Of a DNA stretch of 64,000 bases, positions 1-8,421 are shown piece after piece (positions within the stretch are counted from its first letter, which is position 1; the number at the start of each line of letters is the position of its first letter). The notes below the pieces were generated by a model. It searched no databases. It was not told where the DNA came from and saw only the letters and a program-made list of their open reading frames with translations. The position numbers and the translations under genes are program-made. Source of the DNA: an uncultured Collinsella sp. (GTDB lineage: Bacteria > Actinomycetota > Coriobacteriia > Coriobacteriales > Coriobacteriaceae); the NCBI GenBank assembly GCA_937995345.1, contig CALKKS010000003.1:1-64000 (forward strand), given 5' to 3'.

Positions 1-337
1 CCGCCCCACCACTCCACCCCCAATATGTTGTAAAACACCCCCGAGCATATGTTCGAAAACACAATATGTTGTGTTTAGAGTAAAGGCGGGATGCCACCTG
101 TAGCACCCCGCCCGTGAACCTCAACCTTCAAGTTGACCTTGAGGCGATTTTTACGTCCCTTTACATGCCGTTCACATCGCCCCCAAACTCCCCCACCCGC
201 GACACACGCGACCCACCACCGAGGCGATAAGTGGCGAAAAATGGGACGGGCCCAGATTGCCGTGCGCGTGCAAAAACACGTCACGGCAATCTGGGCCCGT
301 CCCCCTTATAGTTAAAAATATACAGGTCAGCGACGTA
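1..337. other. Intergenic region at window start with short repeats
   Basis: No gene is recognised here. Three copies of ATATGTT lie at 23-29, 47-53 and 64-70. The last sits inside a perfect inverted repeat, AACACAA (58-64) and TTGTGTT (69-75), separated by TATG, which is operator-like. A further hairpin pairs CCTCAA (119-124) with TTGAGG (139-144) around a CAAGTTGA core. That core recurs upstream of the secreted protein at 44200. The right end holds the xerD terminator. Confidence 0.5.
243..303 (-). terminator. Rho-independent terminator of xerD
   Basis: A perfect 22-bp inverted repeat (243-264 with 282-303) surrounds a 17-nt loop. Read on the minus strand it lies just downstream of the xerD stop codon and is followed by a T-run (ATTTTTCG), as expected for an intrinsic terminator. 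The stem is unusually long. Confidence 0.85.
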
Positions 338-1279
338 CTAGCGATGTGCCAGCGGATGCGCCGCCAGATAGACCTCGGTCAGTTGCGTGCGGTCGACATG
401 CGTGTAGACCTGCGTGGTCGAAATATCGGCATGGCCCAAAATCTCCTGCAGCACACGCAGGTCGGCACCGCCCGCGAGCATGTGGGTGGCAAAGGAGTGG
501 CGCAAGGTATGGGGATGGAGCCCCACCAGCCCCACCTGACGCCCATACCGCTCGCATATCGCATGCACGGCCTGGCGCGACAGGCGACGTCCGTTCTTAT
601 TTAAAAAGACCGCCAAGGTCTCCGTCCCGTGAGCATGGGCGGCCAGGAGCGTGCGACCGTCACCTATATAGCGTGTCAGGGCACGCGCCGCGCTTCCCAC
701 CAACGGGGCCAGACGCTCCTTGGAGCCCTTACCGCGCACCAGGACAAACCCGTCATCGATATGGATATCGCCCACATCGAGCCCAACCAGTTCACTCACG
801 CGCAAGCCGCAACCGTAAAGCACTTCCAAGATGGCATGATCGCGCAGCCCCATCTCGCCCTCGGGAAAGTCTTGATTGAGCAGTGCCGAGACATCCTCCA
901 CCGAAAGGTATTCCGGCAGGCGATCTGCCTTTTTGGGCAGGCGCAACGCCGCCGTCGGGTTTTGGGCCACGGCCCCATCGCGCACCAAAAAGGCATGCAG
1001 ACCCTTCACGGCAGCAAGCGCGCGCTCCACCGAGGCGTCGGAATAGCCTCCATCGCGGCGATCGGCAACAAAGCCCTCCACGACCCGACGGCTCACATCT
1101 TCAAAAGACGCAATGTCAGCCCGCTCCAGATAGGCGCAGTACGTCGTCAGGTCACGACGGTAGGCCGCAATCGTATTGCGTGCCAAACCCCGCTCGACCG
1201 CAAGGTAATCGAGATACTCCCCCGCCGCCACAGCGAGCGACGAGGGAGTAGCTTCGCTATGCTCTTGGTTCGCCGGCAC
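338..1279 (-). CDS. xerD: Tyrosine recombinase XerD
   Basis: Site-specific tyrosine recombinase that would resolve chromosome dimers at dif with XerC. The N-terminal SAM-like core-binding domain shows EYLDYLAVERGLARNT. The catalytic domain carries the first Arg in GCGLRVSELVGL, Lys in RGKGSKERL, the HTLRHSFATHML box (His, Arg), and His and Tyr in LGHADISTTQVYTHV. I chose a GTG start at 1279, two bases after the pyrG TAA stop; the open frame extends further upstream but only inside pyrG. This gives about 313 residues, normal for XerC/D. A second GTG lies about 16 codons further in. XerD rather than XerC is assigned by overall resemblance. Tight spacing suggests translational coupling to pyrG. 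Confidence 0.88.
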   Translation of the reverse strand: MPANQEHSEATPSSLAVAAGEYLDYLAVERGLARNTIAAYRRDLTTYCAYLERADIASFEDVSRRVVEGFVADRRDGGYSDASVERALAAVKGLHAFLVRDGAVAQNPTAALRLPKKADRLPEYLSVEDVSALLNQDFPEGEMGLRDHAILEVLYGCGLRVSELVGLDVGDIHIDDGFVLVRGKGSKERLAPLVGSAARALTRYIGDGRTLLAAHAHGTETLAVFLNKNGRRLSRQAVHAICERYGRQVGLVGLHPHTLRHSFATHMLAGGADLRVLQEILGHADISTTQVYTHVDRTQLTEVYLAAHPLAHR

Positions 1280-1281
1280 CC

Positions 1282-2943
1282 TTAGTCCGTAGCGAGGTTC
1301 ATGGGCGTCACCTGCAGGCGATCGACACCCTCGTGCTGACCGATCGAGGCACGCACGAACTCTCGGAACAGCGGCTGTGGGTTGGTCGGACGGCTCTTGA
1401 ACTCGGGGTGAGCCTGGGTTGCCACATACCACGGATGCACGTCGCGCGGCAGCTCGACCATCTCGACCAGGCGCTCGTCGGGCGAGAGGCCAGAGATAAC
1501 CAGACCGGCGTCCTCGAGCTGGTCGCGGAAGGCGTTGTTAAACTCAAAGCGGTGACGGTGACGCTCGTAGACGAGATCCTCGCCATAGGCCTCGCGCGCG
1601 AGGGAATCGGCAGCAAGCTTGCACGGATAGGCGCCCAGGCGCATGGTGCCGCCCTTCTCGGTCACGTCCTCCTGCGAGCTCATCAGGTCGATGACACTAT
1701 ACGGGCCATCCGGATCGAACTCGGAAGAGCTGGCGCCGGCAAGGCCGACGACGTTGCGGGCAAATTCGCACACGGCCACCTGCATACCCAGGCAAATGCC
1801 CAGATACGGAATCTTGTGCTCGCGGGCGAACTCGGCCGCAAGGATCTTTCCCTCCAGGGCGCGCTTGCCAAAGCCGCCAGGGACCAAGATGCCCGAGGCG
1901 TCACCCAGGACCTCGGAGACGTTCTGCTCGTCGAGGCTCTCGCCATCGACCAGCTGCACGTCAACGTGGCGATCGTAGAACACGCCCGCGTGGTGCAGGG
2001 CCTCGATAACCGACAGGTAGGCATCGGGCAGCTGCGTATACTTGCCCACGACGGCGATCTTCACCTTGTCGGCGTGCTGGTTGGCATGGTTCTGCTTGCG
2101 CAGGAATTCGTTCCACGCACTCATGTCGCGCTCACGCGGGTCCAGACCCAGACGCTCGCAAATGCGCAGGTCAAAGTCCTGCTCGGCGAGCAGCTGCGGA
2201 ACATCGTAGATGCTCGCGCAGTCCTCGTTGGTAAAGACACAGTCGGTGTCGACGTCGCAGAAGCTTGCGATCTTGCCGCGGATGGCATCGTCGATATGGT
2301 GGTCGGAGCGCAAAACGATAATATCGGGCTGGATACCAAAGCTGCGGAGCTCCTTGACGGAGTGCTGCGTCGGCTTGGTCTTGACCTCGTGGGCGGCGGC
2401 GATATAGGGAACGAGCGACACGTGGATGTAGCAGACGTTCTCGGGGCCAGCCTCCTTGCGATACTGGCGAATGGCCTCGACAAACGGCTGCGACTCGATG
2501 TCGCCGATGGTGCCACCCAGCTCAGTGATGACCACGTCGGAGCCGGTCTGTTCCTCAATACGACGGAACTTATCCTTAATGGCGTTCGTGACGTGCGGAA
2601 TCACCTGCACGGTGCCGCCCAAAAAGTCACCGCGACGTTCACGGGCGATCAGGCTCTTATAGATGGCACCAGTCGTAAAGTTGGAATCGCGGGTCAGGTT
2701 CTCGTCAATAAAGCGCTCGTAGTGGCCCAGGTCCAGATCGGACTCGTAGCCGTCCTCGGTCACAAAGACCTCGCCATGCTGGAACGGGCTCATGGTGCCG
2801 GGGTCGACGTTCAGATACGGGTCGGCCTTTTGCATCGTTACTTTGTAGCCACGCGACTTGAGTAGACGGCCCAGCGAGGCCGCGGTAATACCCTTGCCCA
2901 GAGACGAAACCACGCCGCCGGTCACGAACACATGCTTGGTCAT
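1282..2943 (-). CDS. pyrG: CTP synthase
   Basis: Converts UTP to CTP using ATP and glutamine, the last step of pyrimidine nucleotide synthesis, in the cytoplasm. The N-terminal amidoligase domain (about residues 1-270) opens with TKHVFVTGGVVSSLGKG, the nucleotide-binding loop, followed by KADPYLNVDPGTMSP. The C-terminal class I glutamine amidotransferase domain (about 290-535) shows GGFGKRA, the nucleophile elbow GICLGMQ (Cys) and HPEF (His/Glu). The length of 553 residues is typical. It is probably cotranscribed with xerD, whose start lies two bases past its stop. Confidence 0.98.
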   Translation of the reverse strand: MTKHVFVTGGVVSSLGKGITAASLGRLLKSRGYKVTMQKADPYLNVDPGTMSPFQHGEVFVTEDGYESDLDLGHYERFIDENLTRDSNFTTGAIYKSLIARERRGDFLGGTVQVIPHVTNAIKDKFRRIEEQTGSDVVITELGGTIGDIESQPFVEAIRQYRKEAGPENVCYIHVSLVPYIAAAHEVKTKPTQHSVKELRSFGIQPDIIVLRSDHHIDDAIRGKIASFCDVDTDCVFTNEDCASIYDVPQLLAEQDFDLRICERLGLDPRERDMSAWNEFLRKQNHANQHADKVKIAVVGKYTQLPDAYLSVIEALHHAGVFYDRHVDVQLVDGESLDEQNVSEVLGDASGILVPGGFGKRALEGKILAAEFAREHKIPYLGICLGMQVAVCEFARNVVGLAGASSSEFDPDGPYSVIDLMSSQEDVTEKGGTMRLGAYPCKLAADSLAREAYGEDLVYERHRHRFEFNNAFRDQLEDAGLVISGLSPDERLVEMVELPRDVHPWYVATQAHPEFKSRPTNPQPLFREFVRASIGQHEGVDRLQVTPMNLATD

Positions 2944-3071
2944 ATTGAGTTACCTGCGCTTCCCGTAGAAGTTGTCCATACACATCTTACGGGTCTTCAT
3001 TGTAATACTCGCGACGCGCGCCGCACGCAATTTTTCTTACGCGCAATCGCATTTCTCCATCTCGAAACAAA

Positions 3072-3097
3072 ACGCCGTCCGGTTGCCCAGGCGGCGT
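3072..3097 (-). terminator. Terminator after the winged-helix gene
   Basis: ACGCCG (3072-3077) pairs with the end of GCGGCGT (3091-3097). On the minus strand the hairpin is followed by TTTTGTTT. It lies downstream of the gene ending at 3122. Confidence 0.7.
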
Positions 3098-3121
3098 CGT
3101 TTCCACTATGAATGCGCGTTG

Positions 3122-3460
3122 TTATCGATCGGCGAGTTCGTCCTTGATCAAGTCCTGCACGAGCATACCGGCACGGATGCCCTCTAGATACCACTCGCCA
3201 CGCTCCGTGAGACAAATACCATTTGCAAGCTGGCCGCCGTCGTCGCTGTAGCGCGAGACGACCTCAATGATGTCTTCGGATTCCAAGCGCTCAATTGCCG
3301 CGCGGGCGCGATACGGAGACACCCCCACACGCTCGGCAAGCGTCTTGCGCGAAAAGCCATAAAATCCGCCGTTGTCTTCGGACTGCTGTGCGATCTCCAT
3401 CAGCACCTGCACCTCGACACGCTTCATATCGTTGACACTCGCACGACCCTTGCCAGCCAT
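3122..3460 (-). CDS. Winged-helix DNA-binding protein
   Basis: Small cytoplasmic protein of 112 residues, probably a transcriptional regulator. The start at 3460 is set by a strong GAGGAGG ribosome site seven bases upstream; the frame is open further upstream without a better site. Residues about 10-85 read as a winged helix-turn-helix: VEVQVLMEIAQQ, then FSRKTLAERVGVSPYRARAAIERL as helix-turn-helix, then LESEDIIEVVSRYSDDGG as the wing. No ligand domain is visible. It is a single-gene unit between pyrG and the DUF1846 gene, with its own terminator. I cannot name the family precisely or its target. Confidence 0.72.
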   Translation of the reverse strand: MAGKGRASVNDMKRVEVQVLMEIAQQSEDNGGFYGFSRKTLAERVGVSPYRARAAIERLESEDIIEVVSRYSDDGGQLANGICLTERGEWYLEGIRAGMLVQDLIKDELADR

Positions 3461-3652
3461 GGCAGCCTCCTCAAACCGAGCACGGGCATCACTTGCACCG
3501 CGCGCGACCGGCACACCCCATGATGGCCGGCAACATCCATCATACGGCATCCCCGCAAAAGGATGAAACAGTTAGGGTTATTGTATACCGCCCAAATCGC
3601 TTATAGGCAGGTAAACGAGCTAATTTTAGGTTAAACGGTAGCTTTGTTGATA

Positions 3653-3690
3653 AAAGGGGCACACCGAATGTATACCCGATGCGCCCCTTT
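3653..3690 (-). terminator. Terminator of the DUF1846 gene
   Basis: AAAGGGGC (3653-3660) pairs with GCCCCTTT (3683-3690). On the minus strand it is followed by TTTTATC, just after the DUF1846 stop. Confidence 0.8.
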
Positions 3691-3709
3691 CGGACCAAGT
3701 TATCCAGAC

Positions 3710-5191
3710 TTAGCGGTGGAAGAAACCACGGCGCTCGAACTTGGGCTCGCAGCACACGTTGATGCCCAGCTTGCGCAACACCGTCTCGTCCGTCGGCGAG
3801 ATGATCACGCTAAAGAAGGCATCGCAGCCGCGCAGCTGCTCCAGGCCCGAAAGGACGCGGGCCGCCGTCTCGCTCGTTGCCGAGGTGATCGAGAGCGCCA
3901 TAAGTGTCTCGTCGGTGTGCAGACGCGGGTTTTTGCTGCCCAGGAAATGCGTCTTGAGCTTGCTGATAGGCTCGATCGCCTCATCGCTAATGACCTCGAG
4001 CTCAAGGTCAACGCCCGAGACATGCTTAAGTGCATTCATGATGAGCGAGCTCGCGGCGCCCAGGCGCGTGGAAGTCTTACCGGTCACCACGGAGCCGTCG
4101 GGCATGACCATAGCGCCTACGGGGCCACCCGTCAGCTGCTCCCTGGTAAGGGCGGCCGAGCGTGCCGGCGAGTAGTTCTTGTCGATACCGGCCTTCTTCA
4201 TAATGAGCTTGAGACGATCAACCTGCTCATCGCCCACACCGGTGCGGCGCACGGCCTCGACCGCGGCAAAGTAACGACGGACGATCTCCATCTTGGAGGC
4301 GTCGCGGCAGGCCTCGTCGTCGGTAATGGCAAAGCCGACCATGTTGACGCCCATATCCGTGGGGCTCTGATAAGGGCTCTCGCCCAAGATCTTCTCCATC
4401 AGGGCACGGACCACCGGGAAGGCCTCGACGTCGCGGTTGTAGTTGACCGTGGTCTTGTTGTAAGCCTCAAGATGGAACGAGTCGATGATGTTGGCGTCGT
4501 CGAGGTCGGCCGTAGCAGCCTCGTAGGCGATGTTGACCGGATGTGTGAGGGGCAGGTTCCAGACCGGGAAGGTCTCGAACTTGGCGTAGCCGGCGGCAGT
4601 GCCGTGCTTGTGCTCGTGATAGAGCTGCGACAGGCAGGTGGCAAGCTTGCCCGAGCCGGGGCCGGGGGCGGTGACCACGACGAGCGGACGGGTGGTCTCG
4701 ACGAACTCGTTCTTGCCATAGCCGTCATCGGACACGATCAGATCGACGTCGTGCGGATAGCCCTCGATGGGATAGTGCAGCTTGGCGGGAATACCGAGCG
4801 CATTCAGGCGATTACGGAAAACGTCGGCAGCGGGCTGGCCGGCATACTGGGTGATGACCACGGCCGCGACGGCAAAGCCGTTACCGCGGAACAGGTCGAC
4901 CAGACGCAGTACGTCCTCGTCATAGGTAATGCCCAGGTCGCCACGGGCCTTGTTCTTCTCGATGTGGTTCGCGTTGATCGCGATGATGACCTCAACGTCG
5001 TCGGCGATGCTCTTGAGCATGCGGAACTTGCTATCCGGCTCAAAACCCGGCAGCACGCGGCTCGCGTGATAGTCGTCAAACAGCTTGCCGCCAAACTCCA
5101 AATACAGCTTGCCGCCAAACTGCGAGATGCGCTCCTTAATATGAGCGGCCTGCAGCTCGATATACTTCGCGTTGTCGAAACCCTGGCGCAT
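3710..5191 (-). CDS. DUF1846 (UPF0371) family protein
   Basis: Protein of 493 residues matching the conserved DUF1846/UPF0371 family throughout, opening with RQGFDNAKYIELQAAHIKER. The family's biochemical role is not established. Recognisable stretches include FGGKLFDDYHASRVLPGF, the charged KNKARGDLGITYDEDVLR segment and the glycine-rich APGPGSGKLATCLSQLYH, which resembles a nucleotide-binding loop. No signal peptide or membrane segment is seen, so it is likely cytoplasmic. The start at 5191 has a GGGAG ribosome site. It is monocistronic, with its own terminator. Confidence 0.88.
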   Translation of the reverse strand: MRQGFDNAKYIELQAAHIKERISQFGGKLYLEFGGKLFDDYHASRVLPGFEPDSKFRMLKSIADDVEVIIAINANHIEKNKARGDLGITYDEDVLRLVDLFRGNGFAVAAVVITQYAGQPAADVFRNRLNALGIPAKLHYPIEGYPHDVDLIVSDDGYGKNEFVETTRPLVVVTAPGPGSGKLATCLSQLYHEHKHGTAAGYAKFETFPVWNLPLTHPVNIAYEAATADLDDANIIDSFHLEAYNKTTVNYNRDVEAFPVVRALMEKILGESPYQSPTDMGVNMVGFAITDDEACRDASKMEIVRRYFAAVEAVRRTGVGDEQVDRLKLIMKKAGIDKNYSPARSAALTREQLTGGPVGAMVMPDGSVVTGKTSTRLGAASSLIMNALKHVSGVDLELEVISDEAIEPISKLKTHFLGSKNPRLHTDETLMALSITSATSETAARVLSGLEQLRGCDAFFSVIISPTDETVLRKLGINVCCEPKFERRGFFHR

Positions 5192-5316
5192 ATATGGCTC
5201 CCGTCCCGTTTCGTAAATAAAGTTCCTACGCGATTATAACGGAGCCAGCCCCCACCAACACCCAGGCAACCAACAGGCACCAACCAAACATCCGCCAATC
5301 ACCTCGCCGGACGAAT

Positions 5317-5380
5317 TTGGTGCATTGGGGACAGGTTACTTTGCACCAACATAGCGCAAGCCTGACCCCTTTGCACCAAC
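5317..5380. repeat. Dispersed TGGTGCA / GGGGACAGG repeat
   Basis: TTGGTGCATTGGGG is followed by ACAGGTTACTTTGCACCAA (to 5349), so the ends are inverted (TTGGTGCA and TGCACCAA). A second partial copy, CCTGACCCCTTTGCACCAA, in inverted orientation for the core, follows at 5361. Related copies lie at 55072 and 56287. It resembles REP-type elements mobilised in trans by Y1 transposases, but no transposase gene is in the window. Confidence 0.6.
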
Positions 5381-5415
5381 AATGGAAACGTTACAGGTAG
5401 AGGACGGACAGCGAA

Positions 5416-5513
5416 CGGGCACCAGAGCGAACAAATTGGCATGAAAAGAGGCCGGTATAGACCTTTTGGTCATGCCGGCCTCTTTGAATGACAAGTTGTC
5501 GCTCTGGTGCCCG
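5416..5513. repeat. Nested inverted repeat, class I (copy A)
   Basis: The outer perfect 15-bp arms are CGGGCACCAGAGCGA (5416-5430) and its complement (5499-5513). The inner hairpin, 5445-5463 with 5468-5485, contains GGCATGACC on its minus strand. On the minus strand the unpaired flanks read TTCAA on the 5' side and CTCTTTTCATGCCA on the 3' side. These motifs also occur in copies E (37524) and F (53791). Confidence 0.65.
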
Positions 5514-5695
5514 TGCAGCGTCGACCGGTTCCGGCGTTTGGTAAAACGCCGGAACGCAAGTCGCCCCCTCCCGCGCACGGAACGGGAGGGGGCTAAAGGT
5601 AGGAGTCTACCGGTGGGTTGACCCCACCGGACAGACGATGACCAGATGATCCTTTACAGGATCGTCAAGGTTTCCGTGGGGTACCCGTTGGGTAC

Positions 5696-7174
5696 TTAGA
5701 GCATCACGCAGGCGATGGTCAGGATAACGGCGCAGACGACGGAGAGCGCGACGATGAGCTTAAGAGCAAACTTGAGCCAGGTCGTCCACTCGATCTTGGC
5801 CAGGGCGAGACCGCCCATGATGGCGCCGGAGGTCGGGGTGAACAGGTTCACGACACCGATGGCGGCGGAGAAGATCATGACCATGACCTCGGGCGAGAAG
5901 CCGAGCTTAACAGCCAGCGGTCCCATGATGGGCATGGAGACGGTAGCCATACCGGAGGTCGAGGGGATCAGGAAGGACAGGCCGAAGTAGACCAGGAAGC
6001 TCATGGGAGCGAAGATCACGCCGGACAGGCCAGCCAGAGCGTTGGCGGCAGCGTCGAGGACGTAGACATCGAGGCCGGTGCTAGCCATGAGGACGGAGAT
6101 ACCACGGGCGAGGGCGATGACGAGAACAACGGACATCATGTCGGCAGCGCCGGTGATGAAGGTGTTAACGATCTGCTTCTCGGACAGGCCACCGATGATA
6201 CCGATCAGGATAGCCATGAGGAAGAACCAGGTGGAAGCCTCGTCGAAGTACCACTGGCCAATGGGTAGGCCGGTGATCAGGGCAGACCAGCCCTGGACGA
6301 CGGCGTTACCGTCGGCGTCGTAGACAGCGCCAGCGTCGAAGAAGTTGGCGACGCCCTCGTTGAGGTCGGCCAGCGGGATGAAGCCGACGATCATGACGAC
6401 GAAGGTGAAGGCGAAGGCGATCAGAACACCCTTCTGACGACCGGTGAGCTTGACCTCCTTGTGAACCTCGGAAGCAGCCTTGCCGTGAGCCTCTTCGGCG
6501 TCCTTAAGCTCCTGCATCGACAGGATGGTGGAACCCTTGTCAGCCTTGACCTTCTTGGCATAGCTCATCACGAAGACGATCGACATAGCGGTGGTGACAA
6601 TCCACAGGACGGCACCGAGGCCGATGATGATGGACTGGTTGACCTCAATGCCAACGCCGGTCAGAGCGTCGACGGCAGCGCCGACGGCGAACGGGTTAAC
6701 CGTGGAGCCGAGGCAGCCGCAGCCAGCGCCGAGCAGGACGGTAGCGGCGCCGACCATGGGGTCGAAGCCGGCGGCCATCATGGTAGCGGCGAGCAGGGCA
6801 TAGAAGGGAACGGTCTCCTCGCACATACCATAGGTGGTACCACCGAGGGAGAAGATGAACATAAGGACAGGAATGAGCATAATCTCGTTGCCCTTAAGCT
6901 TCTGTACCAGAACGGCGATGCCGTTGTCCAGGGCGCCGGTCTCGGTCATCATGCCGAGGAAGCCGCCCAGGATCATAACAAAGAGGCAGACGGGCAGAGC
7001 GTCAGCAAAGCCCTTAACCGGGGCGGTGCAGAAATCGCTCAGGCGGGCTGCAGTAACCTCGCCACCGGACGTGCCGGAGACGATAACGGTAATCACTGCG
7101 ACAATTGCCAGCAGAGCAAGAAGAATGGTGAACGATGAAGGCATACCGCGCTTTTTCTTAGCGGTCTCAGTCAT
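5696..7174 (-). CDS. YfcC/ArcD-type arginine-ornithine antiporter
   Basis: Integral membrane transporter of about 492 residues in the YfcC / C4-dicarboxylate anaerobic carrier family (PF03606), which includes the streptococcal ArcD exchangers. The first membrane helix is MPSSFTILLALLAIVAVITV after a Lys-rich cytoplasmic start, and about a dozen further helices follow. Conserved GGTTYGMCEETVPFY and GAGCGCLGSTVNPFA loops are visible. The start at 7174 follows a GGGGGG-type ribosome site. Given arcB, two arcA copies and an ArcT-like gene beside it, import of arginine in exchange for ornithine is the likely function, but substrate is inferred from context. It lies after the arcB terminator, so it may have its own promoter. 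Confidence 0.85.
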   Translation of the reverse strand: MTETAKKKRGMPSSFTILLALLAIVAVITVIVSGTSGGEVTAARLSDFCTAPVKGFADALPVCLFVMILGGFLGMMTETGALDNGIAVLVQKLKGNEIMLIPVLMFIFSLGGTTYGMCEETVPFYALLAATMMAAGFDPMVGAATVLLGAGCGCLGSTVNPFAVGAAVDALTGVGIEVNQSIIIGLGAVLWIVTTAMSIVFVMSYAKKVKADKGSTILSMQELKDAEEAHGKAASEVHKEVKLTGRQKGVLIAFAFTFVVMIVGFIPLADLNEGVANFFDAGAVYDADGNAVVQGWSALITGLPIGQWYFDEASTWFFLMAILIGIIGGLSEKQIVNTFITGAADMMSVVLVIALARGISVLMASTGLDVYVLDAAANALAGLSGVIFAPMSFLVYFGLSFLIPSTSGMATVSMPIMGPLAVKLGFSPEVMVMIFSAAIGVVNLFTPTSGAIMGGLALAKIEWTTWLKFALKLIVALSVVCAVILTIACVML

Positions 7175-7274
7175 AGTTCTCATCCCCCCTTCATAAATCA
7201 TTTACTGATCTCGCCCGAAGCGGCTCTTCCGTGCCGTGCCTGCCGCTTGATGCGAGATTATTACCAGATAAAAC

Positions 7275-7306
7275 CGCTCGGGATGTGCAGCAATACACCC
7301 CGAGCG
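7275..7306 (-). terminator. Terminator of arcB
   Basis: CGCTCG (7275-7280) pairs with CGAGCG (7301-7306), with further GG/CC and TGT/ACA pairs inside. Minus-strand reading is followed by GTTTTATC. It separates arcB from the antiporter gene. Confidence 0.8.
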
Positions 7307-7321
7307 AGATGCTAGATGCTC

Positions 7322-8317
7322 TTACTTGAGCGTGGCGTACATGACAGCCTTGATGGTGTGCATGCGGTTCTCGGCCTCGTCGAAGACCTTGGAAGCGGGA
7401 CTCTCGAAGACCTCGTCGGTGACCTCCTGCTCGGTGATGCCGAACTGCTCGCACTTCTCGGCGCCAATGGTGGTGTTGGTGTCGTGGAAGCTGGGCAGGC
7501 AGTGCAGGAAGATGGCACCCGGGTTGGCCATAGCCATGACCTCGGAGGTAACACGATACGGGGTGAGCTGAGCGATGCGCTCGGCCCAGACCTCGTCGGG
7601 CTCGCCCATGGAGACCCAAACGTCGGTGTAGAGAACGTCGGCACCGGTGACGCCGTCCTTGACGTCGGTGGTCAGCTTGATGGTGCAGCCGTTGGCCTCG
7701 GCGATGGGCTTGCAGGCCTCGATAACGTCGTCAGCGGGCATGCACTCCTCGGGGCCGCAGGCCACGAAGTTCATGCCGAGCTTGGAGCAGACAACCATGA
7801 GGGAGCGAGCGACGTTGTTCTTGCAGTCGCCCATGAAGACGAGGGTCTTGCCCTTGATGTCGTAGTTGAAGTTCTCCTGGACGGTCAGGATGTCGGCGAG
7901 CATCTGGGTGGGGTGCCACTCAGTGGTCAGGCCATTCCACACGGGCACGCCGGACTTAGCGGCGAGCTCCTCGACGTCGTCCTGGGCAAAGCCACGGAAC
8001 TCGATGCCGTCATACATGCGGCCGAGAACGCGAGCGGTGTCCTCGATGGACTCCTTCTTGCCCATCTGCGACGAACCCGGGTCGAGGTAGGTGACGCCCA
8101 TGCCCAGATCCATGCCGCCGACCTCGAAGGCGCAGCGGGTACGAGTGGAGGTCTTCTGGAAGAGCAGGACGATGTTCTTGCCCTCGAGATAGCGGTGCGG
8201 AACGCCAGCGCGCTTCATGTCCTTGAAGTTCTTGGAGAGCTTGAGCAGGTACTCGATCTCCTCGGTGGTGAGGTCGAGGAGCTTGAGGAAGCTACGGCCG
8301 GAGAGGTTAACACCCAT
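7322..8317 (-). CDS. arcB: Ornithine carbamoyltransferase, catabolic
   Basis: Second enzyme of the arginine deiminase pathway: it phosphorolyses citrulline to ornithine and carbamoyl phosphate in the cytoplasm. The carbamoyl phosphate loop STRTR (in QKTSTRTRCAFEVGG) and HPTQMLADIL lie in the N-terminal domain; FLHCLPSF, the ornithine-binding Cys motif, lies near the C-terminus. Length is 331 residues, normal for OTCases. The start at 8317 follows a GAAAGGA ribosome site. It is downstream of arcA1 and separated by hairpins. The catabolic role is taken from the locus; no carbamate kinase gene is in the window to use its product. Confidence 0.95.
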   Translation of the reverse strand: MGVNLSGRSFLKLLDLTTEEIEYLLKLSKNFKDMKRAGVPHRYLEGKNIVLLFQKTSTRTRCAFEVGGMDLGMGVTYLDPGSSQMGKKESIEDTARVLGRMYDGIEFRGFAQDDVEELAAKSGVPVWNGLTTEWHPTQMLADILTVQENFNYDIKGKTLVFMGDCKNNVARSLMVVCSKLGMNFVACGPEECMPADDVIEACKPIAEANGCTIKLTTDVKDGVTGADVLYTDVWVSMGEPDEVWAERIAQLTPYRVTSEVMAMANPGAIFLHCLPSFHDTNTTIGAEKCEQFGITEQEVTDEVFESPASKVFDEAENRMHTIKAVMYATLK

Positions 8318-8381
8318 GGTTCGTTTCCTTTCGAAGAAATGAATTACGTAAGTATTAGTGATGCCCGTTTGACGGGCGAAA

Positions 8382-8410
8382 CCGGTGCGGTTGTAGGGGG
8401 ACCGCACCGG
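8382..8410 (-). terminator. Hairpin between arcA1 and arcB
   Basis: A perfect 10-bp stem, CCGGTGCGGT (8382-8391) with ACCGCACCGG (8401-8410), starts 12 bases past the arcA1 stop. A smaller hairpin, GCCCGT/ACGGGC, follows on the minus strand. The T-run is weak (TTTCG), so it may attenuate or process the arcA1-arcB message instead of ending it. Confidence 0.5.
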
Positions 8411-8421
8411 AAACGGAAAGA

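Larger units (their letters stand above)
5192..5695. other. 504-bp gene-free region packed with hairpins
   Basis: It holds, in order, a TGGTGCA-type repeat (5317-5380), a nested inverted repeat (5416-5513) and five short hairpins: 5528-5555 (12-bp perfect stem, GTTCCGGCGTTT), 5564-5592 (CCCCCTCCCG), 5610-5630 (CCGGTGGG), 5645-5666 (one wobble pair) and 5681-5695 (GTACCC/GGGTAC). The last abuts the stop of the antiporter gene. None has a convincing T-run on the minus strand. Confidence 0.6.

Noticed and set aside
338..1279. xerD as an integrase of a mobile element
   Set aside because: It follows pyrG tightly, has XerC/D length and motifs, and there are no att repeats, tRNA or phage genes nearby; it is the housekeeping recombinase.
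1333..2865. 510-codon plus-strand frame over pyrG
   Set aside because: A shadow of a strongly conserved gene; no ribosome site and composition typical of antisense frames. The same applies to 3644-5239, 24198-25385, 25571-26773, 34691-36004 and 41537-43129.
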